Assembly: GCA_002699485.1 (NCBI GenBank)
Contig: PAAV01000055.1
Location: forward strand, 47,278 to 111,277
Direction: 5' to 3'
Origin: Chloroflexota bacterium
GTDB lineage: Bacteria; Chloroflexota; Dehalococcoidia; Lucifugimonadales; UBA2962
DNA: 64,000 nucleotides
Shown here: positions 46,611 through 54,395 of the stretch, one piece after another
Layout: every line of letters starts with the position of its first letter
Numbering within the stretch: the first letter of the stretch is position 1
Made by a program: the position numbers and the translations under genes
Notes under the pieces: generated by a model
Seen by the model: only the letters and a program-made list of their open reading frames with translations
Told to the model about the DNA's origin: nothing
Database searches by the model: none

Positions 46611-49600
46611 ATGGCACTATTTCTTAAAGGCGAATATAACGAATATAGTATAAAAGACTATTCGACTTCTGGTTCTGCAGGAAGTGCTGGCTCTGCTGGT
46701 TCTGCTGGAAGTGCGGGGAGTGCTGGATCTTCAGGATCGTCTGGTTCTGCTGGTTCGTCTGGCTCTGCAGGATCGTCTGGAACTACTGGAACTTCTGGAA
46801 CTTCTGGTTCTGCAGGAAGTGCTGGCTCTGCAGGGACTTCTGGATCGTCTGGCTCTGCAGGAAGTTCTGGTTCTGCTGGTTCGTCTGGCTCTGCAGGATC
46901 TGCTGGAAGTACTGGATCGTCTGGTTCTGCTGGAACTTCTGGAACTGCAGGGACTTCTGGATCATCTGGTTCTGCTGGAAGTGCTGGTTCTGCAGGAAGT
47001 GCTGGAACTTCTGGAAGCGCAGGAAGTGCTGGCTCTGCTGGTTCTGCTGGTTCTGCAGGAAGTTCTGGTTCTGCGGGGACTTCTGGATCGTCTGGTTCTG
47101 CAGGAAGCTCAGGGTCTGCTGGTTCTTCTGGTTCTGCTGGCTCTGCAGGATCCGCAGGATCTGCTGGTTCATCTGGATTGACATATGCTTCATCTGGATC
47201 TTCAGGTAGTGCTGGAAGTGCTGGCTCTGCAGGATCATCTGGTCGTGATGGCGGAACTAAAATTCATACTCAAGGGGTAGCCAATTCCGTTTGGTTAATA
47301 GATCATTCTTTAAATACTAGACCTGTAAATATAGAAGTTGTCGATAGCAATTATAATGTAATTTATCCAGAATCAACTCAGTATATAGATTCAAATAATA
47401 TAAAAATAGTATTTACTTCTTCTATAGCGGGTTGGGCGGCAATTACTTTTGGAGAAGGTTCTTCTGGAACATCTGGTTCTGCTGGAACTTCTGGATCTTC
47501 TGCATCCGCTGGCTCTGCAGGAAGTTCAGGATCCGCTGGTTCTGCTGGATCTGCAGGAAGCGCAGGAAGTGCTGGTTCTGCTGGAAGTGCTGGCTCTGCT
47601 GGCTCTGCTGGTTCATCTGGAAGTGCTGGCTCTGCTGGTTCTGCAGGAAGCGCAGGGAGTGCTGGTTCTGCAGGAAGTGCTGGAACTTCTGGAACTGCTG
47701 GTTCATCTGGAGAAGATGGAAATTTTGGTGGTCAAGCCTTTGAATATGATTTTGATAATACAACATTTACAGGCGCCGCAAGTGATCCAGGTTCTGGTAA
47801 ACTTGTAGTAGGAATTGATACTGGATCTGCACCTACAGATTTTTCTACAGTTGATAGAATTTCTATGAGTGAAGCTGATGTAAATGGTACATCAACTGAA
47901 AGTTTTCTAGATCAAGTTGATGGTGCAACATCCGCAATTAAAGGACATGTAAGAATATCGAAAAAATTTGATACAAGCACATATGTAATGTTCACTATCT
48001 CGGATGTTACTAATGATTCTGGTTTTCAAGAAATAGAAGTTTCAAAAATTGGAGGACAAACTGCATTATTTGATGATGATGAAGATATAATTGTTACATT
48101 TGCAAGAACTGGTGATGCAGGAACTTCTGGAACTACTGGATCGTCTGGTTCTGCAGGAAGTGCTGGTTCTTCTGGCTCTGCTGGCTCTGCTGGCTCTGCT
48201 GGTTCTGCTGGTTCATCTGGAAGTGCTGGCTCTGCAGGATCATCTGGACAAGATGGTGGTTCGTATATTCATACTCAATCTGTAGCAAATAGTGTTTGGC
48301 ATATTCCTTATAATCTTAATACACGACCTGTAAATATTGAAATTGTTGATGAGTATTATAATGTAATTTTTCCCGAATCTACTCAATTTATAGATTCAAA
48401 TAATGTAAAAATAATTTTTGATTCTTCAGTAAAGGGTTGGGCGGCAGTTACTTTTGGAGAAGGTTCTTCTGGAACCTCTGGTTCATCTGGATTAACTTAT
48501 GCTTCATCTGGATCGTCTGGAACTTCTGGAAGTTCTGGTTCTGCTGGATCATCTGGAACTTCTGCTACTGCTGGTTCTGCAGGATCATCTGGTTCGTCTG
48601 GAAGTTCAGGAAGCGCAGGTAGTTCTGGTTCTGCTGGTTCTTCAGGAAGTGCTGGTTCGTCTGGAAGCGCAGGATCTGCAGGAAGCGCAGGATCTGCAGG
48701 AAGTGCTGGTTCATCTGGAAGTGCAGGAACTTCAGGTACTGCAGGAACTTCTGGAACTGCTGGATCTTCAGGTAGTGCTGGCTCTGCTGGCTCTGCTGGT
48801 TCATCTGGAAGTGCTGGAACTTCTGGAACTGCTGGATCTTCGGGTAGTGCTGGCTCTGCTGGCTCTGCTGGATCATCTGGAAGTGCAGGAACTTCTGGAA
48901 CCTCTGGTTCTGCAGGAAGTGCTGGCTCTGCTGGTTCTGCTGGAAGTGCAGGGAGTTCTGGCTCTGCTGGCTCTGCAGGAAGCGCAGGTTCTTCTGGATC
49001 TGCAGGATCATCTGGTCGAGATGGCGGTACTTATATTCATACTCAATCTGTAGCCGCACTTGTCTGGGTAATACCTTATAATTTAGGAACTAGACCAATA
49101 AACATTCAGATTGTTGATTCTAATTATAATGTTATTACACCTGAATCTATTCAATTTATAGATTCTAATACTGCAAAAGTAGTATTTACTTCTGCTCAAG
49201 CTGGATGGGCGGCATTAACTTTTGGAGAAGGATCTTCAGGAACTTCTGGTTCTTCTGGTACTGCTGGATCATCTGGATCGTCTGGTTCTGCAGGAACTGC
49301 TGGATCATCTGGACAAGATGGAAACTTTGGTGGCGCATCTTTTCAATTTGTTTTTGAAAATACAACATTTACAGGATCAGGAAGTGATCCAGGTACTGGA
49401 AGAATTGAAGTTGGTATTGATACTGGATCTGCACCTACTGATTGGTCTACAGTTAATAGACTTTCTGTAAGTGAAACAGATACAAATGGTTCATCAGTTG
49501 AAAGTTTTCTAGATCAAGTTGATACATCATCTTCTGCAATTAAAGGACATATAAAATTATCAAAAACGTTTGATCCATCTGAATATGTAATGTTCACAAT

Positions 49601-51599
49601 TAATGATCTTACTAATAACACAGATTATCAAATTATAGACGTTGATAAAGTTGGAGGAGTAACTTCATTATGGGCTGATGATGAAACTGTACTTTTTTCT
49701 GTTGCGAGAACTGGTGATGTTGGTACATCAGGAACTTCTGGATCATCTGGTTCCGCTGGTTCTGCTGGAAGTTCTGGCTCTGCAGGAAGTGCTGGAAGTG
49801 CAGGTTCCGCTGGCTCTGCAGGAAGTGCTGGAAGTGCAGGTTCCGCTGGTTCTGCTGGAAGTGCTGGTTCTGCAGGAAGTGCTGGAAGTGCTGGCTCTGC
49901 TGGCTCTGCAGGGAGTGCTGGTTCTGCTGGTTCTGCTGGAAGTGCTGGTTCTGCTGGCTCGTCTGGTACTGCAGGAACTGCAGGATCATCTGGACAAGAT
50001 GGTGGTTCGTATATTCATACACAATCTGTAGCCGCACTTGTCTGGCTAATAAATCATGATTTAGGAACTAGACCGTTAAATATTGAGCTTGTAGATTCTA
50101 ATTATAATGTTATTATTCCAGAATCTACTCAATATATAGATTCAAATAATGTAAAAATAATTTTTCCTGTCGCACAAGCAGGATATGCCGCATTAACTTT
50201 TGGTGAAGGATCTTCTGGAACTGCTGGAACTTCTGGTACTTCTGGAGCAACATATGCTTCTTCTGGATCGTCTGGTTCTGCAGGAAGCGCAGGAAGTGCT
50301 GGTTCATCTGGAAGTGCTGGCTCTGCAGGATCCGCAGGATCTGCTGGATCGTCTGGATTGACATATGCTTCATCTGGTTCGTCTGGTTCTGCAGGAACTT
50401 CTGGAACATCTGGAAGTGCTGGTTCTGCTGGAAGTGCAGGTTCCGCTGGTTCTGCTGGAAGTGCTGGAAGTGCTGGTTCTGCAGGAAGTGCTGGAAGTGC
50501 TGGTTCTGCTGGAAGTGCTGGCTCTGCAGGAAGCGCAGGAAGTGCAGGATCGTCAGGATCTGCTGGAACTTCTGGAATTGATGGAACTGATGGAACTGAT
50601 GGAGCATCTGGTGGTTCTTGGATTCATACACAATCTGTAGCCGCACTTGTCTGGTTAATAAGTCATGGCTTAGGAACTAGACCATTAAATATTGAAATTG
50701 TTGATAACACTTATAATGTAATTATACCCGAATCTACTCAATATATAGATTCAAATACTGTAAAAATAATTTTTCCTGTTGCACAAGCAGGATTTGCCGC
50801 ACTAACTGTTGGAGAAGGATCGTCAGGAACATCTGGAAGTGCTGGATCGTCTGGATTGACATATGCTTCATCAGGAAGTTCTGGAACTGCTGGAACTTCT
50901 GGACAGTCTGGGGCGCTCCCTTCAGGTGCCGCTGGATATGTTCAATACTATGACACAGCACTTGTAAATAAAGGTCATGTAAATTTAAAAGTAGATGCAG
51001 TTGCAACTCCAACTCAATTAGAAGTAAATATGCCCATCTTTTCTTCAAGTGGTGCAACTGGAGTAGCGGCCCTAAAAGTACATGGAACATCTGGTTTTGA
51101 TGGAACAATGACAACTGCAGATATTCTTCCTGCCGCAAATAATACGAGTGATATTGGTTCATCAACAATGGTGTATAATGACATGTATGCAGTTACATTT
51201 AATGGAACAGCAACATCAGCAAACTGGTCTGACTTAGCCGAGAGATATGAAGCAGATAAAGTTTATGATACAGGAACAGTTTTAGCAGTTGGGGGTTATA
51301 AAGAAGTTACGATATATCAACCAGATTTTCCTTATGCTGGTGTTGTTTCTGATAAACCCGGATTAAGAATGAACGATGCTATGAAATTTAGAAAAAATCC
51401 TTATATGCTTTTTATTTGTTTAAAAGGAAGAGTATTAGTTAAAATTATAGGAAAATGTAAAAAGGGAGATTTTATTATAGCATATAAAGATGGAGTAGGA
51501 AAACCCATATCTAAATATGAATATCTACCACATAAACATGATTTAATTGGAATATCATTAGTTGATAGTAATGATGATTTTACTGAAGTAAAGGTATAA
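46611..51599 (+). CDS. Giant Gly-triplet fibre protein 2
   Basis: This 1662-residue fibre has a short N-terminal anchor (LKGEYNEYSIKDYSTSG, residues 5-21), then Gly-Ser-Ala/Ser/Thr triplets to about residue 1434. Five H modules start near bases 47249, 48255, 49023, 50001 and 50608. Two E modules start near 47717 and 49312. Five [LA]-T-Y-A-S-S-G interruptions also occur. The longest unbroken triplet run is about 90 residues, near 49720-50000. The C-terminal 225 residues are unique: NTSDIGSSTMVYNDMYAVTF (about 1509-1528), then SANWSDLAERYEADKVYDTG, a pattern found in phage fibre C-terminal domains that trimerise or self-process. The modules resemble those of fibre 1, so the two genes are paralogous mosaics. 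Confidence 0.85.
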   Translation: MALFLKGEYNEYSIKDYSTSGSAGSAGSAGSAGSAGSAGSSGSSGSAGSSGSAGSSGTTGTSGTSGSAGSAGSAGTSGSSGSAGSSGSAGSSGSAGSAGSTGSSGSAGTSGTAGTSGSSGSAGSAGSAGSAGTSGSAGSAGSAGSAGSAGSSGSAGTSGSSGSAGSSGSAGSSGSAGSAGSAGSAGSSGLTYASSGSSGSAGSAGSAGSSGRDGGTKIHTQGVANSVWLIDHSLNTRPVNIEVVDSNYNVIYPESTQYIDSNNIKIVFTSSIAGWAAITFGEGSSGTSGSAGTSGSSASAGSAGSSGSAGSAGSAGSAGSAGSAGSAGSAGSAGSSGSAGSAGSAGSAGSAGSAGSAGTSGTAGSSGEDGNFGGQAFEYDFDNTTFTGAASDPGSGKLVVGIDTGSAPTDFSTVDRISMSEADVNGTSTESFLDQVDGATSAIKGHVRISKKFDTSTYVMFTISDVTNDSGFQEIEVSKIGGQTALFDDDEDIIVTFARTGDAGTSGTTGSSGSAGSAGSSGSAGSAGSAGSAGSSGSAGSAGSSGQDGGSYIHTQSVANSVWHIPYNLNTRPVNIEIVDEYYNVIFPESTQFIDSNNVKIIFDSSVKGWAAVTFGEGSSGTSGSSGLTYASSGSSGTSGSSGSAGSSGTSATAGSAGSSGSSGSSGSAGSSGSAGSSGSAGSSGSAGSAGSAGSAGSAGSSGSAGTSGTAGTSGTAGSSGSAGSAGSAGSSGSAGTSGTAGSSGSAGSAGSAGSSGSAGTSGTSGSAGSAGSAGSAGSAGSSGSAGSAGSAGSSGSAGSSGRDGGTYIHTQSVAALVWVIPYNLGTRPINIQIVDSNYNVITPESIQFIDSNTAKVVFTSAQAGWAALTFGEGSSGTSGSSGTAGSSGSSGSAGTAGSSGQDGNFGGASFQFVFENTTFTGSGSDPGTGRIEVGIDTGSAPTDWSTVNRLSVSETDTNGSSVESFLDQVDTSSSAIKGHIKLSKTFDPSEYVMFTINDLTNNTDYQIIDVDKVGGVTSLWADDETVLFSVARTGDVGTSGTSGSSGSAGSAGSSGSAGSAGSAGSAGSAGSAGSAGSAGSAGSAGSAGSAGSAGSAGSAGSAGSAGSAGSAGSAGSSGTAGTAGSSGQDGGSYIHTQSVAALVWLINHDLGTRPLNIELVDSNYNVIIPESTQYIDSNNVKIIFPVAQAGYAALTFGEGSSGTAGTSGTSGATYASSGSSGSAGSAGSAGSSGSAGSAGSAGSAGSSGLTYASSGSSGSAGTSGTSGSAGSAGSAGSAGSAGSAGSAGSAGSAGSAGSAGSAGSAGSAGSAGSSGSAGTSGIDGTDGTDGASGGSWIHTQSVAALVWLISHGLGTRPLNIEIVDNTYNVIIPESTQYIDSNTVKIIFPVAQAGFAALTVGEGSSGTSGSAGSSGLTYASSGSSGTAGTSGQSGALPSGAAGYVQYYDTALVNKGHVNLKVDAVATPTQLEVNMPIFSSSGATGVAALKVHGTSGFDGTMTTADILPAANNTSDIGSSTMVYNDMYAVTFNGTATSANWSDLAERYEADKVYDTGTVLAVGGYKEVTIYQPDFPYAGVVSDKPGLRMNDAMKFRKNPYMLFICLKGRVLVKIIGKCKKGDFIIAYKDGVGKPISKYEYLPHKHDLIGISLVDSNDDFTEVKV
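46663..50910 (+). repeat. Gly-Ser-Ala triplet repeat region, fibre 2
   Basis: The layout is as in fibre 1, but with longer runs of Gly-Ser-Ala (GGAAGTGCT / GGTTCTGCT variants). Synonymous codon variation (AGT, TCT, TCA, TCG, AGC for Ser) breaks up exact DNA identity. Confidence 0.9.
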
Positions 51600-51600
51600 T

Positions 51601-52134
51601 ATGGGATCACCGTGTCCAAGTAATTTAACAGGCATAACAGTATCAGCAGGAACAACTATTAAAGATACTGAAGAATTTGGAGTTGTACGTACTTCTATTA
51701 ATAATGAATTTACTCGTAGGAGTAAAGCGACTTCTTCATGGATGGCTTTTGCTGATCCAATTGATGATGCTGTTTGGAATGAAATGAGAAATGATGTTTA
51801 TTCTAAATTAGGAGGAGTTTCTCCTCCTGGTCCCCCCACACCAGATGCTACTAAACCCACCAATACTGTTTCTACTGCAAATGTAGTTTTATCAACGGCT
51901 GGTGATACTAGAGGCATGAATGAAATGATTGCTCAAATTGATTTATGGAAAGTTGCTTGTATTTGTGATTGTGATTATTGTACATGTGATTGTGATTATT
52001 GTACATGTGATTGTAATTATTGTACTTGTAATTGTGATTATTGTACATGTGATTGTAATTATTGTACTTGTAATTGTGATTATTGTACTTGTAATTGTAA
52101 CTATTGTACATGTGCTTGTGCATGGAGTAAATGA
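51601..52134 (+). CDS. Cys-heptad repeat protein, possible modification substrate
   Basis: This 177-residue protein begins one base after the fibre 2 stop. Residues 1-119 are a non-repetitive region: an early Cys (C5), a segment DPIDDAVWNEMRNDVYSKLG (52-71), a Pro-rich linker SPPGPPTPDATKP (74-86), and a helix MNEMIAQIDLWKVA. From C120 to the end there are 24 Cys in 58 residues. These comprise seven heptads of the form C-[DN]-C-[DN]-Y-C-T (residues 122-170) and a degenerate CACAWSK. Possible readings are a RiPP-like precursor with a long leader, a metallothionein-like metal binder, or a disulfide-ladder tip of the fibre. Three radical SAM enzymes and two oxygenases follow in the same operon. 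I do not recognise a named family. Confidence 0.85.
   Translation: MGSPCPSNLTGITVSAGTTIKDTEEFGVVRTSINNEFTRRSKATSSWMAFADPIDDAVWNEMRNDVYSKLGGVSPPGPPTPDATKPTNTVSTANVVLSTAGDTRGMNEMIAQIDLWKVACICDCDYCTCDCDYCTCDCNYCTCNCDYCTCDCNYCTCNCDYCTCNCNYCTCACAWSK
51964..52110 (+). repeat. Seven tandem 21-base repeats encoding CxCxYCT
   Basis: The units are exactly 21 bases (TGT RAT TGT RAY TAT TGT ACW). They differ mainly at G/A positions that switch Asp and Asn and at the last Thr codon. Units 3-4 and 5-6 encode the same 14 residues, pointing to a 42-base duplication. A decayed eighth unit (52111-52131) encodes CACAWSK. Confidence 0.95.
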
Positions 52135-52904
52135 TGAATAAACCTGTTTTAATTAAGGTTAGTGAAGATGTTATTGTACTAGAAGACGAATTTAAAAAGA
52201 TTAATGTAGAAGAATTAAATGTTTTTTTATATGAACACTTAAAATCGAATAAAATATGTACTATTCATGAATTATATCCAGAGACTAATTTAGTAATATA
52301 TGTCTATTGTATTCGTCCTCAAAATATACTTTATCAAGATTTTGAAGAAGCAGTTAAGAATTATTTTGTAAAATATGGAATAAGTTATGAATATCAATCT
52401 ACCATTCCTGTTGCATTATATTCAATTTTAAAAGAAAATGGACATTTAACTAAACATGAACTTTATAAAATGATTGAACATTCAGACGAATATGTAGAGT
52501 ATGGTATCGATCCTCTTGTAAAATCATTATTGGAATTTCCTGGAATTGAAATTATAGAATCGTGTCATGGTCATTATGATAAAAATAGTCCTGTAGCAAA
52601 AAATGATTGGGTGTGTTATGCTTATGTTGTATTTGGAGCATCAGATTTTGAGAATTTAAATAAATTATCTTCAGAATTACAAAAACAAATTACATCTATG
52701 TTTCGACATTTTCAACTTAATGATGTAGAAGATTCTTTTGTGAAAAAATGGTTTGATAAAAATGGATTATTAACAAATTTTGGTTATCATAAAGATAAAG
52801 GAACTATTTTTGAAATTGCTTTTAGATATGTACTAAGAGAACAGACTATGATATTTCAAATGATAGATTATTTAGGACAAAAATTGCATTATGAAAAATT
52901 ATAA
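52131..52904 (+). CDS. SCxGH-motif protein 1 (unknown)
   Basis: This 257-residue protein starts in an ATGATGA overlap with the stop of the Cys-repeat gene (either ATG could be used). It was not recognised. It shares with the gene at 58685 an N-terminal [HK]-K-I-N-V-[ED]-E-L-N segment (residues 22-30) and a central block YGIDPLVKSLLEFPGIEIIESCHGHYD (124-150 in part), with Cys145 and His146/148. The block has a S-C-x-G-H-x-D core. Such a Cys-His-rich strand end could bind metal or be catalytic, but no fold can be named. Its position immediately behind the Cys-repeat gene suggests a role in processing or carrying it. Confidence 0.7.
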   Translation: MMNKPVLIKVSEDVIVLEDEFKKINVEELNVFLYEHLKSNKICTIHELYPETNLVIYVYCIRPQNILYQDFEEAVKNYFVKYGISYEYQSTIPVALYSILKENGHLTKHELYKMIEHSDEYVEYGIDPLVKSLLEFPGIEIIESCHGHYDKNSPVAKNDWVCYAYVVFGASDFENLNKLSSELQKQITSMFRHFQLNDVEDSFVKKWFDKNGLLTNFGYHKDKGTIFEIAFRYVLREQTMIFQMIDYLGQKLHYEKL

Positions 52905-53697
52905 AGAATTTCCAGAATATGTTAGAAAGTTGCCATGGAAATTTGATGTTGAATGTTTACAAGAAGACCTTCAACCTATTAAACCATTAATGGTGATATG
53001 GGATTATGGTGCTAGTCATGAAGTTGGTGCAGGAAAAGGTTTTAGTTTTGTACATTCTGAAGATTGTCCTGATGATGAAAAAACAACTCAAGATGTTTAC
53101 AGTCATCCAAGCCTTCATTATAAAAATGTAGATAAATCATATGCCTTTGAGCTTAAACATAATTTTAAAAATCGTGAGCATATGAATGGAACATTAATAA
53201 GTTCTAAATTAAGAAAAACTAGAAGTGATTATCATCAAAATACAGGAGTATTTAATGAAGAGTATAAACATACAGAATTTTATAATGTTTATAAAACACT
53301 TTCTAAATATTATATAATAGATAAATTTCGTATTATTATGTTACCACCGTTTTCGACTGTGGCTTGGCATAATGATGCTGATGAGAGTTTACATGTTCCT
53401 ATAGAAACAAATACATCTTGTCGTTTTGTTATTGATGATTTGTCTTATTATCTACCTGCAGATGGTAGTACATATCAATCAGATAATTGTTTTCATCATA
53501 CTATTTTTAATGCTGGGACTACAAATAGATATAATTTATTAGTGGGCGTTACTGGTTATAAAGAAGGATCTTATAGATTATGTCAACATTATATGCAATC
53601 AGGATTTGATTCACAGTTAAATGATATTACATATATTGCTAAACCCATTAAAGAAGTAACACACGAAGAATTATGGAAAGCGGAGGATTATAAATGA
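52891..53697 (+). CDS. Aspartyl/asparaginyl hydroxylase-like 2OG-Fe(II) oxygenase
   Basis: This 268-residue protein has the pattern of the Asp/Asn beta-hydroxylase family (PF05118-type). The iron ligands appear as H160-x-D162 in FSTVAWHNDADESLHVPIET and H202 or H203 in DNCFHHTIFNAG. R213 in TTNRYNLLVG would bind 2-oxoglutarate. The G-S-T-Y-x-x-D-N strand before the last His is typical. Enzymes of this family hydroxylate Asp or Asn side chains in Cys-rich repeats such as EGF domains. That matches the Asp/Asn-rich Cys repeats encoded 1 kb upstream, but the link is inference. The start is the ATG 14 bases inside the previous gene. Confidence 0.8.
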   Translation: MKNYKEFPEYVRKLPWKFDVECLQEDLQPIKPLMVIWDYGASHEVGAGKGFSFVHSEDCPDDEKTTQDVYSHPSLHYKNVDKSYAFELKHNFKNREHMNGTLISSKLRKTRSDYHQNTGVFNEEYKHTEFYNVYKTLSKYYIIDKFRIIMLPPFSTVAWHNDADESLHVPIETNTSCRFVIDDLSYYLPADGSTYQSDNCFHHTIFNAGTTNRYNLLVGVTGYKEGSYRLCQHYMQSGFDSQLNDITYIAKPIKEVTHEELWKAEDYK

Positions 53698-54395
53698 TAG
53701 AACAGATTGAAGATACTGTTTTATGGAAAAATTTGAAAGAAAATAGCTTATCTTCTGACCGATTATTATTTATTTTAGTAAGCACAAAAGTTATGATTTG
53801 TGTGTCTCCATTATTGTGGGGTAATAATGATGCAGTTTTAGGAATTCCTTCAGACAAATATGGATGGATGTCTTTAAATGAGGATCTAAGTATGTCTTTG
53901 CATCCTGACGATCCTGTAACTTCTGCTCATTTGCAAAAATATAATATTGATGTAGATGAATATATGAGTATTGTAGAAGAATTAGAGAAGGTTCAATATC
54001 TTGAAGGATCTGGATCAACAGAATCATTTGAAGAAAATACTGATATAAGATTCGAAAATAAGAACCCTGAGCATGATTTGACTAATGTCAGTTTCGCCAC
54101 TGGAGATCCAAAAATACGAACCCCTGGTGGAGATTCAATTAGAATAATTCGTTCAAAGCAATTATATGAAAAATTATTAATTTATTATTCATCATTATCT
54201 ACTACTTATGGAGCATCTACGTTTCAGTCTGCCATAGAATTGTGGATACAAGAAATTCCGACTACTATCATGGATATGCCAGGATTTCGTGGTAGTCAGT
54301 CATGGTGTTTACGAGGAGTATTATATATAAGTTTAAATTTATATCTGTTAAAGGCGGAAAATTATAGAATAAAAAATTTGGGACCAGAAATTTAA
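53694..54395 (+). CDS. Cassette protein A, copy 1 (unknown)
   Basis: This 233-residue protein starts in an ATGA overlap with the oxygenase. It is a paralogue of the gene at 62516. Both begin with I-E-[DN]-x-x-L-W-K and LLF-[IL]-LV-x-TK (here residues 5-32), and both carry WIQEIPT (184-190) and a closing LY-I-x-x-NLYLLK (210-220). This copy has about 85 extra acidic residues in the middle (Glu/Asp/Ser/Pro, about 60-145). No catalytic motif or membrane segment is evident and the family is not recognised. The partner gene B follows without a gap, and the same A-B order recurs downstream. Confidence 0.7.
   Translation: MIEQIEDTVLWKNLKENSLSSDRLLFILVSTKVMICVSPLLWGNNDAVLGIPSDKYGWMSLNEDLSMSLHPDDPVTSAHLQKYNIDVDEYMSIVEELEKVQYLEGSGSTESFEENTDIRFENKNPEHDLTNVSFATGDPKIRTPGGDSIRIIRSKQLYEKLLIYYSSLSTTYGASTFQSAIELWIQEIPTTIMDMPGFRGSQSWCLRGVLYISLNLYLLKAENYRIKNLGPEI

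Noticed and set aside
42231..50646. Many long open frames on both strands inside the fibre genes, rich in Leu or Gln/His
   Set aside because: They are alternate-phase translations of the nine-base Gly-Ser-Ala repeats, with low complexity, no start signals and no coherent domains.
42869..50815. Repeated variable modules suggesting a diversity-generating retroelement
   Set aside because: No reverse transcriptase gene or template repeat was seen in the window, and the differences are spread and not confined to adenine sites.
51964..52131. Regular short repeats that could suggest a CRISPR array or iteron origin
   Set aside because: The units are adjacent with no spacers, in coding phase, and give a perfect heptad protein pattern.
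51908..52141. Open frames opposite and out of phase with the Cys repeats (Tyr/Asn-rich and Val/Ile-rich)
   Set aside because: Both are by-products of the 21-base periodicity. The Cys-rich frame has the proper start, coupling and downstream overlap.
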